Assembly (NCBI GenBank): GCA_009774395.1
Contig: VSNQ01000024.1
Span: 19,399-41,090 of the forward strand
DNA length: 21,692 bases
Direction of reading: 5' to 3'
Origin: Lachnospiraceae bacterium
GTDB lineage: Bacteria; Bacillota; Clostridia; Lachnospirales; Lachnospiraceae
Positions 21,301 through 21,692 of this stretch are shown here, piece after piece; the stretch's first letter is position 1, and every line of letters begins with the position of its first letter. Position numbers and translations under genes: made by a program. Under the pieces are notes generated by a model. It made no database searches and was not told the DNA's origin. It saw nothing but the letters and a program-made list of their open reading frames with translations.

Positions 21301-21692
21301 TGTATGTTAATAGCAGCATTGATATCTCTGTCATGCTCTGTTTGGCATTGAGGGCAAGTCCATTTTCTAACTGTTAAATCTTTTGTTTCTTCATTCTTAT
21401 ATCCGCATACATGACATGTTTGGCTTGACGGTACAAATCTTCCAATCTTTACATAAGTCCTTCCATACCAATCTGCCTTATATTGCAGTTGCCTTGTCAA
21501 TTCACTCCACCCACAATCAGAAATTGACTTTGCTAGGTTTGCATTTTTAACCATATTACTTACAGATAAGTCCTCACTCACTATCACTTGGTTTTCGTTG
21601 ATTAGCTTATGAGAAATTTTATGCAAGTAATCATTTCTTGTATTGGCTATCTTTTCGTATATTTTCGCTACTTTTATCCGTTGTTTTTCTCT
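21273..21692 (-). CDS. tnpB: TnpB (RNA-guided nuclease), C-terminal part
   Basis: 139 residues are visible, open at the right edge. VIVSEDLSVSNMVKN supplies the second RuvC motif with its glutamate. The zinc ribbon is CHVCGYKNEE...WTCPQCQTEHD (two CxxC pairs), and the third RuvC motif is DRDINAAINI with its aspartate. The first RuvC aspartate would lie beyond the window. TnpB cuts DNA at sites matching the omega-RNA guide and so helps keep the transposon. All key residues in view are intact and the stop is at the usual place, so this half shows no decay. Whether a TnpA transposase accompanies it cannot be seen. Confidence 0.93.
   Translation of the reverse strand, partial: REKQRIKVAKIYEKIANTRNDYLHKISHKLINENQVIVSEDLSVSNMVKNANLAKSISDCGWSELTRQLQYKADWYGRTYVKIGRFVPSSQTCHVCGYKNEETKDLTVRKWTCPQCQTEHDRDINAAINIQNEGLKQIA

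Larger units (their letters stand above)
21146..21692 (-). mobile_element. IS200/IS605-family element, right part
   Basis: Right end, omega-RNA region and 3' half of tnpB; the rest lies beyond the window. It ends inside or beside the collapsed nuclease gene. Members of this family insert without target duplication next to a short fixed sequence at their left end, so no repeat is expected at this junction. Confidence 0.75.

Overview
The window is AT-rich. Every recognisable gene except the first is on the minus strand, and most start at ATG or GTG behind strong AGGAGG-type ribosome binding sites. BlaI-M56 pairs, an ECF sigma/anti-sigma pair of the type common in Clostridia, a lipoprotein serpin and an IS200/IS605 TnpB together suggest a low-GC Clostridia genome, probably Lachnospiraceae-like. 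That placement is inference from gene families, not from a marker gene.

Layout. 1-601: 3' part of a lipoprotein gene that opens with a 30-bp tandem repeat. 602-966: a MITE-like element and a possible coding remnant. 967-2511: a lipoprotein serpin. 2512-3042: three palindromic or inverted-repeat elements and a GC-rich hairpin. 3043-4709: ECF sigma factor and membrane-anchored anti-sigma-like protein with overlapping stop and start. 4710-5736: mostly mobile palindromic elements, plus one small gene of about 46 codons. 5737-8779 and 9097-11969: two BlaI-M56 (BlaR1/MecR1-like) repressor/sensor-protease modules. Each sensor carries an in-frame minisatellite, and the two promoters share a dyad layout. 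12110-13095: a second copy of the 101-bp element, a small ORF and an acidic protein of unknown function. 13211-18337: response regulator, histidine kinase, ABC ATPase and FtsX-type permease. 18388-20036: a two-gene module of an ABC/OLD-like ATPase and a small TOPRIM-like protein, a candidate anti-phage system. 20161-20694: a GNAT acetyltransferase. 20761-21145: a collapsed AAA-ATPase-like/PD-(D/E)XK gene. 21146-21692: the right end, predicted omega-RNA and C-terminal half of tnpB of an IS200/IS605-family element inserted beside that wreck.

How it may work together. The first 12 kb is dominated by proteins that act on or sense the outside of the cell (lipoproteins, a protease inhibitor, an ECF/anti-sigma pair, two zinc-protease receptors). 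The next 5 kb is a typical two-component/ABC exporter locus of the envelope-stress or peptide-resistance kind. The whole stretch reads as an envelope-sensing accessory region that has collected many small non-autonomous repeats. Three families of dispersed inverted-repeat elements occur here with three, two and two copies. Three genes carry coding tandem repeats of 30, 15 and 36 bp.

The best candidate for an undescribed system is the ATPase-TOPRIM pair at 18388-20036. It resembles the logic of PARIS (AriA/AriB), AbiL (AbiLi/AbiLii) and OLD-type systems, but I could not match it to one of them by sequence alone.
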